A DNA stretch of 64,000 bases from Parapristionchus giblindavisi. Its lineage: Eukaryota; Nematoda; Chromadorea; Rhabditida; Diplogasteridae. The notes below the pieces were generated by a model that did not search any database, was not told the origin of the DNA, and worked only from the letters and a program-made list of their open reading frames with translations. The first letter of the stretch is position 1; each line of letters opens with the position of its first letter. Made by a program: the position numbers and the translations under genes. Below, in pieces: positions 37,006 to 50,200 of this stretch. The stretch covers positions 62,001 to 126,000 of the forward strand of contig CALSFV010000416.1 in assembly GCA_943737045.1 (NCBI GenBank). The letters run 5' to 3'.

Positions 37006-40000
37006 TTAATCAGAATCATCAGAATCAATAGTAATAATATTTCTCTTCTTCTTCTTAGGTTCATCCTGAAATATAACTACTCTCAATTGATTATAATCTC
37101 AATATCTTCACTCTCTCTCTATTCCATAACTAATCTCACCATACATCATATATCATAGATAGATAGATATATATATACCTCAATAGTAATAGTAGTATCT
37201 CTTTTATTTGATCTATTATTTCCTCTATTTCCTCTTAATGATCTACTACTATTCCTTTGCTCATCCAACATTTCAACAAATGAGAATAACTTCTCAAACT
37301 TTGAATACAATACACTCGTCTTATCATTCTTTCGAGTTGCTTGAAGTGCATCCTCAATTCAATCAATCAATTAATATAGATATACTAATCATATTGTATC
37401 ATCTTATTTAATATAATAATATATAATAAACAAACTCTGAATGATTCTCTCGTCAGAAAAGCTTCTGTCATTCTCTTTTCCTTTACTAAACATCTACTTG
37501 ATAATTCACTCAAATGGAATAGAATCTATAATTAAAATAGATTATGATTCGAACATAATAATATTAATGATAGATACATGTTCCATGCTAAGTTTACTAT
37601 TGTTCTTCTTTGTTCCTCCTTTATTATTAAGAGATGATACAAGAATCTCTCCTGATGACATCTATAATACTCATTTCATTATAATAAATCAATCAATATT
37701 AATCTAACTTGTTTCTTTAATATACTTGATACAATATCAGCAGTCCGTTGACAACTTTCTTCATCTTCAATCATGACCTATAATAGATAGATAGATAGAA
37801 TAATCAATATATAGTACCGTATACCTTAAGTGCATTAACAGTAAATGGATCATCATTAGTCAATGGTCTACTCATAACGGATCTAACAAGTTGAGTATTA
37901 GGTTCTTGTCTCTTCAATAAAATCAATAATTGAGTAGCAGCAACAGAATTCTTAGTAGATGATATACGTGTATACAATGGATATAACCATTCAGCTGTTA
38001 CTCCATCAGCTCCAACTATAATATAATAAGGATTATGTCTATTGTAGTTGAACAATCAATGGAATAAAGTATATATACATACCTAATTGCCATAATATCA
38101 TCTCTGGAATACTTTCCCATTCAAGTGATGATTGAATGATTCCATTGAATCCATCTTTACGGAATAGAGTCAGATCTTCACGATATACCTAATACCATAT
38201 ACATTAATACAATGATATATAGAAGAATGAAGAATAAGATGATATAAAAGTATAAGAATGAGTAGAAATGAACTCATTATCATCTCCTCACTCTTATCTA
38301 TTGGAATGATTGAATGAACAAACGAGTTCATTCCATTATATCTATCAATTAAAGAATCAAAGGATAAGAGTGACAACTGATTGGATAAGATAAAGATAAT
38401 GAATATATAAACATACAGCTCCAATTAAATCATTCAAGATATCATTATCAGAATAATGACAGATAACTCGATATACTCCCACTGATGTACATGCTACATT
38501 GGGAAAGGTTTTAAATACAAATGGAAGAACAAATGAAAATAGACGACGATCATCTTTGGCCATTAACTGAAAGAGATCAAATATTCAATAATTCAAATTT
38601 GCTAAATTATTATTAAGATAGTCTAATAGTTTTATAAAAGCCTAGAGAAACGTGATCGGTGTTTCAGCCCTTGGTCTAGACACCGACCACTCCCCTGGGG
38701 TTGGGCCTCGTCAGTAGACAATCCCCAGGAGAACAATTACTTGAGTAATGTTTAAAAAAGAAATAACGCTCAAGTATCCTAGAACAACACGCAAAGATCC
38801 TATGAGAGAGATCTAAGAGAGGAAAAGAAAAATAAGTGGTAACTAATAAATAAGGTTAATGAGACATTAGAGAATGGTTGAGTGATAAAAGAGGAGAAGG
38901 AAAGATCAAAGATCAAATGAATAGATAGATGATACATCAAGATCTTCTTCTAATCGTTGATCAAGAGTATGATCAAAGTGTACAGATACATTCTCATATG
39001 ATGCTGATGGTAGATTTGAATCCTCTGCATATACCTATAGAGATATCATTTATATCATTATAATCATAGATAGATAGATAGACCTTAAGAAAGAATAAGA
39101 GTAGATAAGTAACAGCATTGTCCCTTTCTCTCATAAATGATATGATTGATTCAATAGCTGTTCTACTATCTGGATATGATAAGGCCTTGAAGACCTATAA
39201 TCAACATATTCATTCATATATCATCTATATTATCATCAATAGAACAAATATATCAATTTAATCATACATTTTCGGTACCCTCGCCGTTTATTTTTATATA
39301 GTGGGTCAATTCTCGAACTAGGGTGGGTTGATTCACAAAATTAGTTATTTTCGCTTAAAAATCGTTATTTTTAGCTTCCTTATTTTATAAAGTGGCCTAA
39401 AATGGGCCTTATATAGTGGGTCAATCCTCGCACTGCGAGGGTATGGCAATGTATGAATTTAATCATTAAATCTTAGTCCAATCCAGGGCTGTGCGGCAAG
39501 GCGTTGCCGGTTTGCCGAAATTGCCGGTTTTTTATTGCCGAAATTGCCGAACCGGCAATTTCGGCAATTTTTTAAAAATCGGCAATTTATATTTTAACAA
39601 TATGTTGAGGGAGGGTTTAATCACCATTTTCGCTGTCTTTTTTGTTGATCGTTATTCCAGTTTGTGCAAAAATGTTTATTACTCGATTTAAGCCTACAAA
39701 CGATCAAAAATTCATTAAAATACGTTTTGAAGGAAATTGCCGAATTGTCGAAATTGCCGTATTTGCCGAAAATGTTTGTTTTCGGCAATTGCCGGTTTGC
39801 CGAATATATTTGTTTTCGGCAATTGCCGGTTTGCCGAATTGCCGAAAATATGCCTTGCCGCACAGCCCTGGTCCAATCATCATTGAGAAATATACAATTG
39901 GAGATATTAAACAATACAATAACTATTAAATAATAGAATAACTTACTACATATAATGGACCGGAGAAACATTCAGTCAATGTGTCACTATCGATTTTCTG

Positions 40001-43000
40001 CAAATATATAAAATAAAATAAAGTAAATAGCAGCGGATAACAGGGTAGGTAGGGTCTCCAATTTTTCCAGTACAAATCGGTACCCCTCGGAACCAGAATT
40101 ATGGATTTTACAGTGCACTTAAAATAGCAAAAAATAACAATACAGTGATATATTTAAAAGAATATTTTTGGGGCCGCTTGGGAAATAGAATCATCGTCGA
40201 TACTCCTTCAACGGGACGGTAATGAATTAACTTCCCATCATATAAACATAGATAATACATATATAAATATGTAAACATACATCAATATTAATATTGGGTA
40301 GTAGATTAGTTCCTTCAATAGGTACAAGAGGTCGTAATAATGATCCTATCAAATGTCCCAAATGTTCTAATTGAGAATCATCCTCTTGCACTTCTTCCTA
40401 TGCAAATATCAATCAATAAATTTTCTAATTCAATCAATAACTTGATTTACTTACATTATCCTGTACATATTTCATTGCTTTCTGAAGTGCATCGCACCTT
40501 TCGCCCACATCTGATTTCTCATCCTGAACCAATTTGGTTACTGTATTAAAGGTAATCAATCATTCAATACTTACAGCAAAAAGGCTTTTTATTTCAGCAG
40601 CGATAATCTTAAGTTCTCCTTTCAATTCTTTATATGCTCCTTCTATTTCATTATTACTATTAGTAATTGATTTCTTCTTTGGTTTCTTCTCTATTCTATT
40701 AGATACTGAAGATGAAGAAGGAATAGATGAAGTAGATGGTACACATGTTCTTGTACATGATGGTGCTACCGTATCCCCATTAGTATTCTTCCCTCCTCGT
40801 GATGATGATGATGGTTGAGATACCGTAGTCTTCGATACATTATTCAATGGCTACAATCAATATAATAAATCAATCAATAATTCATTCATTAAAATGTATA
40901 CCTTAAGAGTAGTATTAGATTGACTAGTAGAAGGAATAGAACTCTTAGTGTATTCTTTCTGTCGAATATCTCTAGCTATTGATCCTGATATACATTTAGT
41001 CTATCTTATTTCAAATGACATAATAATACCTCTTCTATCACTAATTGAATTGGGATTACAATTAGAAGGTTTACCAGCCAATTCATTTCTGACCAGTTCT
41101 CTTATAGCTGAATCTAATCTCGCACTTTCAAGAACACTTGATACGAATCTATAATCATATCATTTATGTCTTCATTATAATTATAATAGATATCATCTAT
41201 CAATAAAGAACATACTGAGATGATTGTCTTTCAGAAAGAGATCGATATGCAGTATTGAATGATTGACGAAAGAATGAAGATAGAGATGGATGAAGTTGAT
41301 TCATTTGCTATAATCATATCATCTATCAATGTATAAACATCTTCCATACATTCATATATTCTATTGATTACAAATAAAATAACAAACCCTCATAGCATAT
41401 TCCAACCAAGTATTTGCCATAGCTGGTTGGATATTCAATGCATATCGTAAGACATTATGAGATGTTTCAACAGAATGAATTGATTCTCCAGGTTGATATC
41501 CAAACCAATCCCACCATAGAACCAACTATAATCAATATAATACTTCAAATCAATCAATAACATTCTACAGTATACCTTAGCCCATTGCATTTCAGGACCA
41601 TGAGGGCATTGAGAGATCAATGAATGAGCTACAATCATTTTCATCTCCATATTATATTTATCAGTTGGAAATCCGATAATCATTCTAAGTATATCAGCAC
41701 GTAATGCAGATGAATCTGATGCACGAAGATTCTATAATATCAATCCATTGAATCAATCGATCAATCAAATTGATCTACCCATTCATTAAACCATTCCAAA
41801 TGTTTCTCGTGTGTTCCATTACGAAGACTTATTAGAAGGAATTCAAGCTAAACATTAAAGATATATGATGAAGAATAGTATAATGAGATATGAATACCTG
41901 TCTTTGTATAGGAATAGATACTTTTTGTGATAGAAGACTAGCTAATGGAGGACGACAAAAGAGATCTTCTACATCTAAATACAAAGGATATGCATATAAT
42001 ATAATGGATATGAATGAACTTTTGAAGATTCCTTGAAATGCAGAAGGATTCTTAATGAAATCTTTCCAGATAGGATTGAATTGAGGAGTACGTGATACTT
42101 TCATAAGAACGAGGAGAAGATCTCTACCCAGCTATAATATAATGATATATACAATTGATATAGACTAATATGAATACCTGTATGCAATCACTCAATCGAC
42201 GAACAAAGATATATGATGCACAATTAAGGAGTAGATTACGAGTTGATTCATTTGCTGCTGACTGCAATTATATTATCTTTTATATTATTTGAATAAGATG
42301 TCTAGAGTTGAAATGATATAGAGTAATGTACTCACTTGAGGTAGATCAACAGCTAATCGAGTGAATGTCATAAGAAGAACTGGCATGAGAAGAGACTTAA
42401 ATGGAATTTATTACCACTGGTATAGTAGTAGTGAAACTGTACTTACAAGATTTTTTATACTAAGAATCCATTCTTTTCCAATCTTATCTGATAACATTTC
42501 AGCAATTCCTCGAGCTAATCTGATTCTACTATTGAAATCACTTCCATCTGTTGCATATCTCACATAGTTCATTAATACATTATCAATCTAAAGACATCTC
42601 ATTCAGCTTTCATTCATTCATTCATTCACTACCTTAGCTACATTAGCTCTTATGGCGAGACGAAAGAATAACAATATTTGATTCTTTGCAGAATCATTCA
42701 TCTTATTGAAGAATTCGAAAAGAATCTGAAAAGACTCGATTGAATGATGGATGGGAGAAATGACTAGCCATGTTCATATTACAGAGAGCTGAATACCAAT
42801 TATCAGTAGCAACTTCTCCGAGATATTCAAAGTACTGAAAGAGTGTTATTGACAGATTCTGAACAAAACAACCAGTCAAATACGGACCTTATTAGCATTT
42901 TCAATATCGGTCAGCATTCCAAAGATGAGTCCTTGTACAACTTTCTCTCTTTGATCATTAGCCATTGCAATGAGACGATCACGGAAAGCTGCTTCCGATA

Positions 43001-43186
43001 AGTTCTCAAAAGATATCACTAATGATAATAGATAAGGATATCTTATCCAACCTGCATATTTTGTCGAATGAGATTGATAAAACTACTTTCCCAATGTCGC
43101 TCAAAAGCCATCGCATCCGCTTCATATTTTTCTCGAATCTTGAGAAGTTTAGACCCAACACGACGGGCCATACGTGGGTCCGTCAT
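37006..43186 (-). CDS. ints-3: Integrator complex subunit 3 (INTS3)
   Basis: Scaffold subunit of Integrator and of the SOSS DNA-repair complex, nuclear. ATG taken at 43186 (MTDPRMARRVGSKLL); an in-frame ATG at 43276 is also possible. Signature segments: EKVVQGLIFGMLTD (about 42950), GRDLLLVLMKVSRTPQFNP-IWKDFIKNPSAF (about 42130-42040, matching INTS3 GRDL...WKDIIHNPQAL), the helical repeats around 41800-41230, SRPLTNDDPFTVNALKVYG (about 37860, matching the INTS3 LSRPCHPDDQF block), and a carboxy tail ending KKKKRNIITIDSDDSD, like the basic-acidic tail of INTS3. About 25 exons with short introns. Two transposon insertions and a structured RNA-like segment lie in its introns. Homology is moderate but spread along the whole protein. 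Confidence 0.82.
38652..38731 (-). ncRNA. Putative self-cleaving RNA: hammerhead core segments in permuted, pseudoknotted order (locus 1)
   Basis: Read on the minus strand (same sense as INTS3, inside its intron 38567-38935): stem A strand CTCCTGGGG (38731-38723), stem I strand TTGTCTA (38721-38715), CTGACGA (38714-38708), stem II strand GGCCC (38707-38703), stem A partner CCCCAGGGGAG, stem III strand GTGGTCGGTG (38690-38681), T then C (38680, 38679), stem I partner TAGACCA (38678-38672), stem II partner GGGCT (38670-38666), GAAA (38665-38662), stem III partner CACCGATCAC (38661-38652). All invariant hammerhead positions (CUGANGA, GAAA, A15.1-U16.1, C17) are met. The strand order differs from known hammerhead types. 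Activity is unproven. Confidence 0.45.
39263..39455. mobile_element. 193-bp MITE with 8-bp target duplication in INTS3 intron
   Basis: Inverted termini CATACATT...TACCCTCGC and GCGAGGGTA...AATGTATG; perfect flanking duplication AATTTAAT at 39255-39262 and 39456-39463. An internal TATATAGTGGGTCAAT word occurs twice. The 8-bp duplication fits hAT-type insertion, but the termini differ from the CAGGGCTG family. Confidence 0.85.
39484..39870. mobile_element. 387-bp hAT-type MITE (CAGGGCTG family) with TTGCCG repeats, INTS3 intron
   Basis: Termini CAGGGCTGTGCGGCAAGGC and the inverted CTTGCCGCACAGCCCTG; perfect 8-bp duplication GTCCAATC at 39476-39483 and 39871-39878. Both sub-terminal zones are made of many copies of TTGCCGGTTTGCCGAAATTGCCG-type words in both orientations. 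No transposase. Confidence 0.93.
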
Positions 43187-44169
43187 TCTGAACAACAAGT
43201 TCATAAACATCTCCCATGGAAACACCACGCTTTTTTGGCTTTGTTTGATACAGGGAAACATGTATTTAGTATTCAATCAGAAGAAATAGATTTTACCCAG
43301 AACAGAAATCAAAAAGGATGGAAATGGATGAAAAACAGAGACCTCGTAACGAACAGGAAAGTGTCTCCCAGCTCGCAGCCGGAATGAAAACCGTGTTTTA
43401 GAATTCTCTAAAATGTGCATAATTTCTAACTAATGAACAGTTTGAGTCATCCCTAATTAATTATTTAAACTTTCATCCTTCTTTATTGCCAATGCGCACA
43501 TGGAAAACTATACAGATGACCAAAACATATTTCCATCAAATAAATACAATCTTCTTCAATGTATGTGGTGGGAAACGTCGAATTTATGCACCCGAAATGT
43601 GTATGCGCGTGATTTAAATTATCATTTTGCTAACTCCGGTGTTGAAATCCTTGCATGATCACGAATATACCGATAAAGATTATGACGAACTCTTCATAAT
43701 CTATGGCATAATCAAGGACAACATTTTCAGACTATAAACACTGTGAAAATAGCTTACTTTAATAGGTAATAATGACTATAATAAATAAAAAAATGTTATT
43801 AGTTTTTCAAGCTGATAAAACAAGCTGTATTTATCCTGAAAGTTGATTACAAAGTTTAAAACATTTACAAAAATAATTTAAAAATTAGAAAAATAAAAAT
43901 GTTTAAAATAAATATAAATTTTAAATTCCCTCCTTGGAGATAATTACCCTGAATCACGCAAAATTCCTCACTTTTGTAGAAAAAATACCCTGAAACAGGC
44001 ACAAACCCTGAATTTTGTAAGAGAATTTTGCGATTCAGGGTGCATCAGGGGCTAGAGCGCCAAACGGCACGAGAGAGGCTAGAGTGCAGACACGCCAGAC
44101 ATTCGGTCATTTCTAATTTTTCCGCCGGTCGCTTTCTCTTGTTCTGTCACACCGTGCGAATACAAGTAT

Positions 44170-44345
44170 AATCATGCATGATTCGACATTCCATGCATGA
44201 TCATGCATGGAATATCCATCGTTCGTGATCATGCATGGATCTTCCGTGATCATGCACGAATTTTCCGTGATCATGCATGGAATGACAGAATCCATGCATG
44301 ATCACGGATAATCCATTCACGATTCGAGTATTTTCCATGCTAGAT
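44170..44345. repeat. Cluster of ATGCATGATCATGCAT palindromes
   Basis: About eight copies of TGATCATGCATGGA or its inverse in 175 bp, each itself palindromic, including a larger inverted pair (TTCCGTGATCATGCATGGA and TCCATGCATGATCACGGA around a short centre). Confidence 0.85.
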
Positions 44346-44820
44346 CATGCCATTAATTGCACGAATTTTACTTGGATCATACATGGATTCAAACACCTGA
44401 GAAGATAAGCAGACATTTTTATCCGAACAAGTGTGCTTTTAGTATCCAAGGATTGAGATTGGAAATCGTGCGACTGTAATAAAACCATTAACATGTTTTC
44501 TGACTGAGTGGAATTGAGGATGTTAAAGAATTCTATGTGAATAACATACGATATGCAGATTCATAGTGAACATATGCATATCTATATTTATTTTACATTA
44601 GTAAAGAATTTTAAGTTGGATGCCTGCCAAAACTTATTTCCATATGAATATGGATAAGGATATGCCTTCTCTCTTCTCTCTTTCGAAAGTTTCCATACGA
44701 TGGAGATGGAATAATAATCCGATGATGATAATCTTTTAGTTTACAATTGTGACTTACTCATATACAAGCTATTAATCTATTAATTCGTCTTCATGCTATC
44801 TAACGTAATCAATACAGTAG

Positions 44821-45796
44821 TACAGCCCGCTTGAGTTTTGTACATGTGTCCCGCTGCGGGGCCAGGGCTGGGATTTTTTGAAAATAATTTCAAAAATTTT
44901 TTTGATCAAAAAATTCAAAAAATTGCTCAAAAATTTTTTGAAAAAATCTTTACTTTGTTTAAAAGGATAATAATCAATTCAGACACATCATTTCTGCCTG
45001 AAAAGTGGTTAAAATGGTCAATTACGCAATTAACCGAATTTTGAAACATGAAAAAAATGATGCAATAATTTTTTAACTTTTTAAAAATTCTACGTCACTG
45101 CATTGGGCAAATTAATCCACACAAAAACCTTTAGAATCTTCTTCATCAAGACAGTGAAAAGGATAAAATGGGAATCTTGTTAAGTTTTATCAAATTTTGT
45201 CACAATTTTCCATAAATATTTAACTTTTTCTCGTTTTAACGGTACTTTTTTACATGAAATTGTTTTGATTTTTTTGAAAAAAAATTCAAAAAATCAAAAT
45301 CAAAAAATCCCAGCCCTGTGCGGGGCGCATATTTGATTCGCGTATGAATATCTTTCGATTCTCAAAGTCTTCATGAGTTTCCTTTTTTAGGTTGTTTTAA
45401 TGAGTAAAGAAAATGAAACAAAATTGTTATTAATGGGTAAAAAACATTAAATGTCAATTCATATATGAACAAATATGTATGTACTAAATAGTAGCTGTTC
45501 CGAAATGATGGGTATTAATTTACTGAAAAGTGATTTGTATTATTCCATGTAGATCGCAAGATCGCCGTAAGGTATTAGTTCAAAATTCACAGATCATTTT
45601 CGGACCAGTTTTATTTGCCTTTTAATTGTTTTTTTCTCATTAATATGAATTTTGTTTCATTTTCTTTAGACAATAAAAGAACTTTCTATCACAAAATCTC
45701 ACGATCAAGACTTTGAAAATCGAAAAAGTCTTTCGCAAAGGAAATATATGATGCGTGCCGCAGCGGGACGCATGTACGAAAATCGACCGGGCTGTA
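44821..45796. mobile_element. Foldback/mariner-like element (TA-flanked) hosting a nested MITE
   Basis: Outer inverted repeats of about 40 bp: left TACAGCCCGCTTGAGTTTTG and the mirrored right end finishing GGGCTGTA, both including GTACATG and CCCGCTGCGG. Ends sit at TA, consistent with a Tc1/mariner-type TA duplication. A second element (44863-45318) is inserted 42 bp inside the left end. Confidence 0.7.
44863..45318. mobile_element. 456-bp hAT-type MITE (CAGGGCTG family), nested
   Basis: Termini CAGGGCTGGGATTTTTTGA and TCAAAAAATCCCAGCCCTG, perfect 8-bp duplication TGCGGGGC at 44855-44862 and 45319-45326. Sub-terminal zones consist of CAAAAAATT words. Sits within the TA-flanked element, so it inserted later. 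Confidence 0.93.
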
Positions 45797-47229
45797 CTGT
45801 ACAATAATATGTAGTGATTACTAATACCTCGATTATTAAATATCACTCTTCATATATTCCATATTTGAATAATTCATATGATTTGCAACCAATCCACTCA
45901 GGTTAAACAAAGTACAATTGGTTCATTTTGAATTCATGAAAATACTTTGAGAATGCATGAAAAGAAAGAGAGTGGGAGGGAGAGATAGAGAGATGAGAGA
46001 AAGGGATGAAGATGGTTTGATAATTAAAATTTTTTGTGTTATTCGTCGGTCTCATATACAATTGAATTGATGGATATTACAATATGACCGTAATATATGT
46101 ATATTAATGAAACCATTATATAATTGAAGACTAATGAAATTATTGTATATTTAGGATAAAAAGATGTAGAATAAAAAATATTTTCTTCCTATCTACATGT
46201 GTCCATATAAATATTTGATTAATCTTATTTAAATATTCAATGAGATAAAGTATAGTTTATAATAACTAAAAGAATATGATCAGGTTCATTATACAAATAT
46301 ATTGATATCATTATTTATACCAATCTCAATTACTCCTTTCATACGTCTTCTGTCTTCATGGACTTATTTCTACCACAACTCCCACTCCTTACTCCTCCCC
46401 TACATCTCACCCTCCTCTCCCCTCTCCTCCCCTCCTCCCTCTCTCCTCATCCCCTCTCCTCATCCCCTCCTCCCTCTCCATCTCTCCTCCCCTCTCCTCC
46501 TCCCCTTTTCTACTTTCTATTGAATAAGTAGATTATCGTATAGAGTATGTATGATAGTATATCTCTTACCTCATTTAATCATATCATTTATCACTCATTC
46601 ACTATTTCTTCTATTTCTTTCTATCTTCTATATTCATCTTCTCATATGGTGAGAATACAATGAATATATCCATTTGTTATCCCATCTTCTTCGTCTTTTT
46701 CCTCTTCTTCTTCCTCATCTCATTCATTATATCATTTACATCTAATTCAATCTATTCTTTATTCTATCATAACATATCTATTCCATCTTTTCAATTTCAT
46801 GTATAATTGAACATTTCATTCAATACTTTTCTTGATCCTTATATCCTCTATTCATTATCTTTCTTTATTCATTCTACTCATTTTGTTAATCTTCATCATC
46901 TATTAATTCCTCTTTTACTCCATTTCTTCTTCATTTTCTTCATTATTTATTTCCTTCTTAGAACTAATATCAATCTAATTCTATCACATGAATAATTCTC
47001 ACTTAATTCATGAGGTTTGCTTCATATTTACTATTTTCATTATACAATAAAAATTATTGAAAATGATATATTTTAATAGTTACTAAGTAGATAGATGTTA
47101 ATTTTCTTTCTCTCCAGCTCCTTTTCACTGATTGAACAACAATATTTTATTGATTAAAAGAAATATTAAAATAAAATAATTGTAGATATGGTATAGTATT
47201 GATGTAGTTGTATTCATAAGATCTTTCAG

Positions 47230-50200
47230 ATAGAACAATCAGTTCCATCTCATACTATCATGATTCTTCATAGTTCGACTATAATTGTACTTACTTTATT
47301 GGGTAATATCCTTCTTATATTGGCAGTTTTACGAAGTAATAGAATAAAGAGAAGACGACGAATAACTCCTGTTCAAGTAATTCATTTTAATATTAATATA
47401 CAATTACTTTAACTTAGTTTAATGTACTATTGTACACTAAACAGCAAAGAAAATCATAAAACTATTTTGTCTTGCGAAGTAATTTTGAAGAAGTAATTTG
47501 AATTTCTTAAAAGTATAATATGATTGTCGATGTATCCCATAGTAAGATCATAAAGAAATGTATTGATTCTGAAGATAGTAAATTATATATTATGTCAACG
47601 ATGATAAATATGAAAGAATCATATACAAATAGTCTGCAAAATAATTGTCCAAATCATTTTCATAGGATTAATAAACTACAAAACCGAATAACATGTCAGA
47701 AAACTTCTTCATAAGTAAAGAAATGTGTGAAGAATAAAAAGTATAATAACTAAAGAGTGATAATATAATATTATTGTAGTTGTTAATGTTACATATGTGT
47801 ACAGCTGATATATCATTTGCTCTTCTTACATTATTTCCTAATCTTTTATCAACTATTACATCTCCTATATTCCATGGTCCGAATAGTCTATGTAAATTCG
47901 TCAAATATATTCAGGTATATTGTATATTTAATACTATCCCATCTATCTATTTCATCTATACTCTTTACTCTATTCATGATCATTATTATCTATTCATCTA
48001 TATCTTCATCATCATCTTCATCTTCGTCTTCTTTGTGTGTCCAATATGCTTATTTGAATGAACAAAAAGAGATGAATGAATAATGAAAAGGACTCCATCA
48101 AATGAATCGTATATATTAAGGTTGTTCCATTATATGCAAGTCCATTCTTATTGGTTGCCATCTCTGCTGATCGATATTATGTATGTACAAATAATCAATA
48201 ATCAATAATATTATTGATTGAGTTCTAGGCAATATGTCGTCCATTGGATTCAATGAGAATGAGTGCATATAATAGACCATCAATATATGCATTCATTGCA
48301 TGGACAATTGCTTTTCTTCTATCTACACCACAATTATTTATATTCTATAAAGAAAATAATGATTGTATACCTCATTATGATGAGAATTGGAAGGTCAGAA
48401 TCAATTAATTGAAATGAACAAACGAGTCAAATAGACTCCTAATATATTTATTATTTTATTTCTTCTTTTGGATAGATATGGGGAGAGATCTTTCGATGGG
48501 ACTGAAAAAAAAACGAATAAGAAAATATAGGTTAAATGGTTTTTGAATATCTTTTTCCGTTTTAAATGGTTCCATAGTCGTATAAAAAATGGGGTTCGAA
48601 ATAAAGTTCACGGTTTTCGTCAGAATTTGAGTGCGGTTAGAGAAGTGATTTGGAGAGACACAGAGATAACTACGCGGAATAGTTTATTTATTTATTTATT
48701 TATCTTACATTAAATAAATGTGACAGCAAGTGATAAATAAATAGCGTGAATTATAATGGGTCGAATGGGGGGCGAAGAGAGGGAGGGAAGGAGCTCACTG
48801 TGTATAGTCACTTCTGTGTTCAAAGATCATTATGGGATAGATCTATATTAGGGTGGATGAGGCCCAAGCGGGAAGAGGACCGCTTTGTGTCAGTAGAGAC
48901 AGACTGACATGAACACGAAGGACTAAAACAGGAGAATCCTTATAAGTCGAAGGATGGGAGGCCTAGTTTGTGAAACAAGGCTTGGGGAGGGGAGGATAAA
49001 AGTTTAGCTTTTATTATGGGTATAGATTGGGATGGATCGATAATACAATGTAGTTTGGTCAGGAAACGGGATGTTCTAAGTGCAAATGATGAACGCATGT
49101 TTTCTCGTCTACAATAAGGGATATGAAAGGAGAAAGTGGATAAACGACCATGAGTGGGTTTGAATGTATAGAAGTGACTGGCAGGAAGAGAGATATCACA
49201 ATGAAGAATTTTTAAGCTCATTACAATGTCAATGATAAGTCTACGATGATATAGAGAATGAAGGGAGAAAAGTGAAAGTCTACAATCAAAGGATGGAGGA
49301 GGAAATACAGAGGGAGAGTGACAACGAAAGTATAACAACCGAGTAAACGTATGATTGACTTTTTCTAACTGACGAACGAGACCTTTACTACACAGCGTTC
49401 TCATGACTTTCAAAGCAAGAACGACCGCTCAACATACAAACTCTCTCGGATACAATGGTCTCTCCTTTGTCTTGCTTTGGAAGAAAAATGGCTTGGACCA
49501 GAATACTGTGACTAGAGGGGGACCAGACAGGACTAGCATATTCAAGAATGGGCAGGATATAACATTTAAAAGCTCTAATGTATATTTGTGATTTGGTACA
49601 ATATGTTCAATATTTTCTTTTTATTCGGAAATTGAAAGCTAAAAAATATACATGTCTTAATGTTTATTTTCATATTGATAATTCATCCATTACGAATAAC
49701 AAAAAATTAAAAATTCACAAGCATTTATTTTGAGAGATATGGGGGAAAGGAATTGAATTAACAATAAAATAAAATTTTGTTGTTAAAAACGGAATTAGAG
49801 GAATTTCGAATGACATTTTATCCCGTTTTTTTCTTCGTAGTTTTTAAAACTTTTATTTTTTAAATAAATAGAAATATTAATTCGAAAGCTCTTACAACTC
49901 GTACAGCTCTTGTTAGAAATCAGAACATTTAAAAGAAATGGTAATTGTTAATTGATTAATTGAATGAATTAATTTAAGTATGTAGCGTACGTGTGTGTAT
50001 TCAATACAGCTGTATGGTTACTTCCATCTGTTGTCGCTGGTTCTCTATACACTTGTGTATGTAGAGCTGTATGGCATAGTTTAGCTATCAGAGGAACAAT
50101 CAAAGTTAAGAATAAAGAAAGGTATTCTATCTATCTATCTATAAGTATTATATATTCATATTATAGTGATGATCTAGTACAAGATTATTCATTACAAGTT

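Larger units (their letters stand above)
43187..47229. other. Repeat-rich intergenic region between INTS3 and the GPCR
   Basis: Four kilobases without a recognisable gene. Holds the INTS3 5' flank, a palindrome-rich ATGCATGATC cluster (44170-44345), a nested transposon pair (44821-45796), and a pyrimidine-rich stretch (46385-46520). The first exon(s) of the GPCR should lie in its right part, but I could not identify them. Confidence 0.6.

Noticed and set aside
38640..38735. SL or SmY RNA gene
   Set aside because: No Sm site and no SL-like exon/donor; the pairing is better explained by the ribozyme-like fold.
40020..40230. Possible transposon in an INTS3 intron
   Set aside because: No inverted ends or target duplication could be found.
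44170..44345. CRISPR array
   Set aside because: Repeats are palindromic and abut each other without unique spacers, and this is a eukaryotic genome.
46302..46995. Small plus-strand frames upstream of the GPCR as its first exon
   Set aside because: Ser/Pro/Leu or Phe/Leu low-complexity sequence, with no phase-compatible donor that I could defend.
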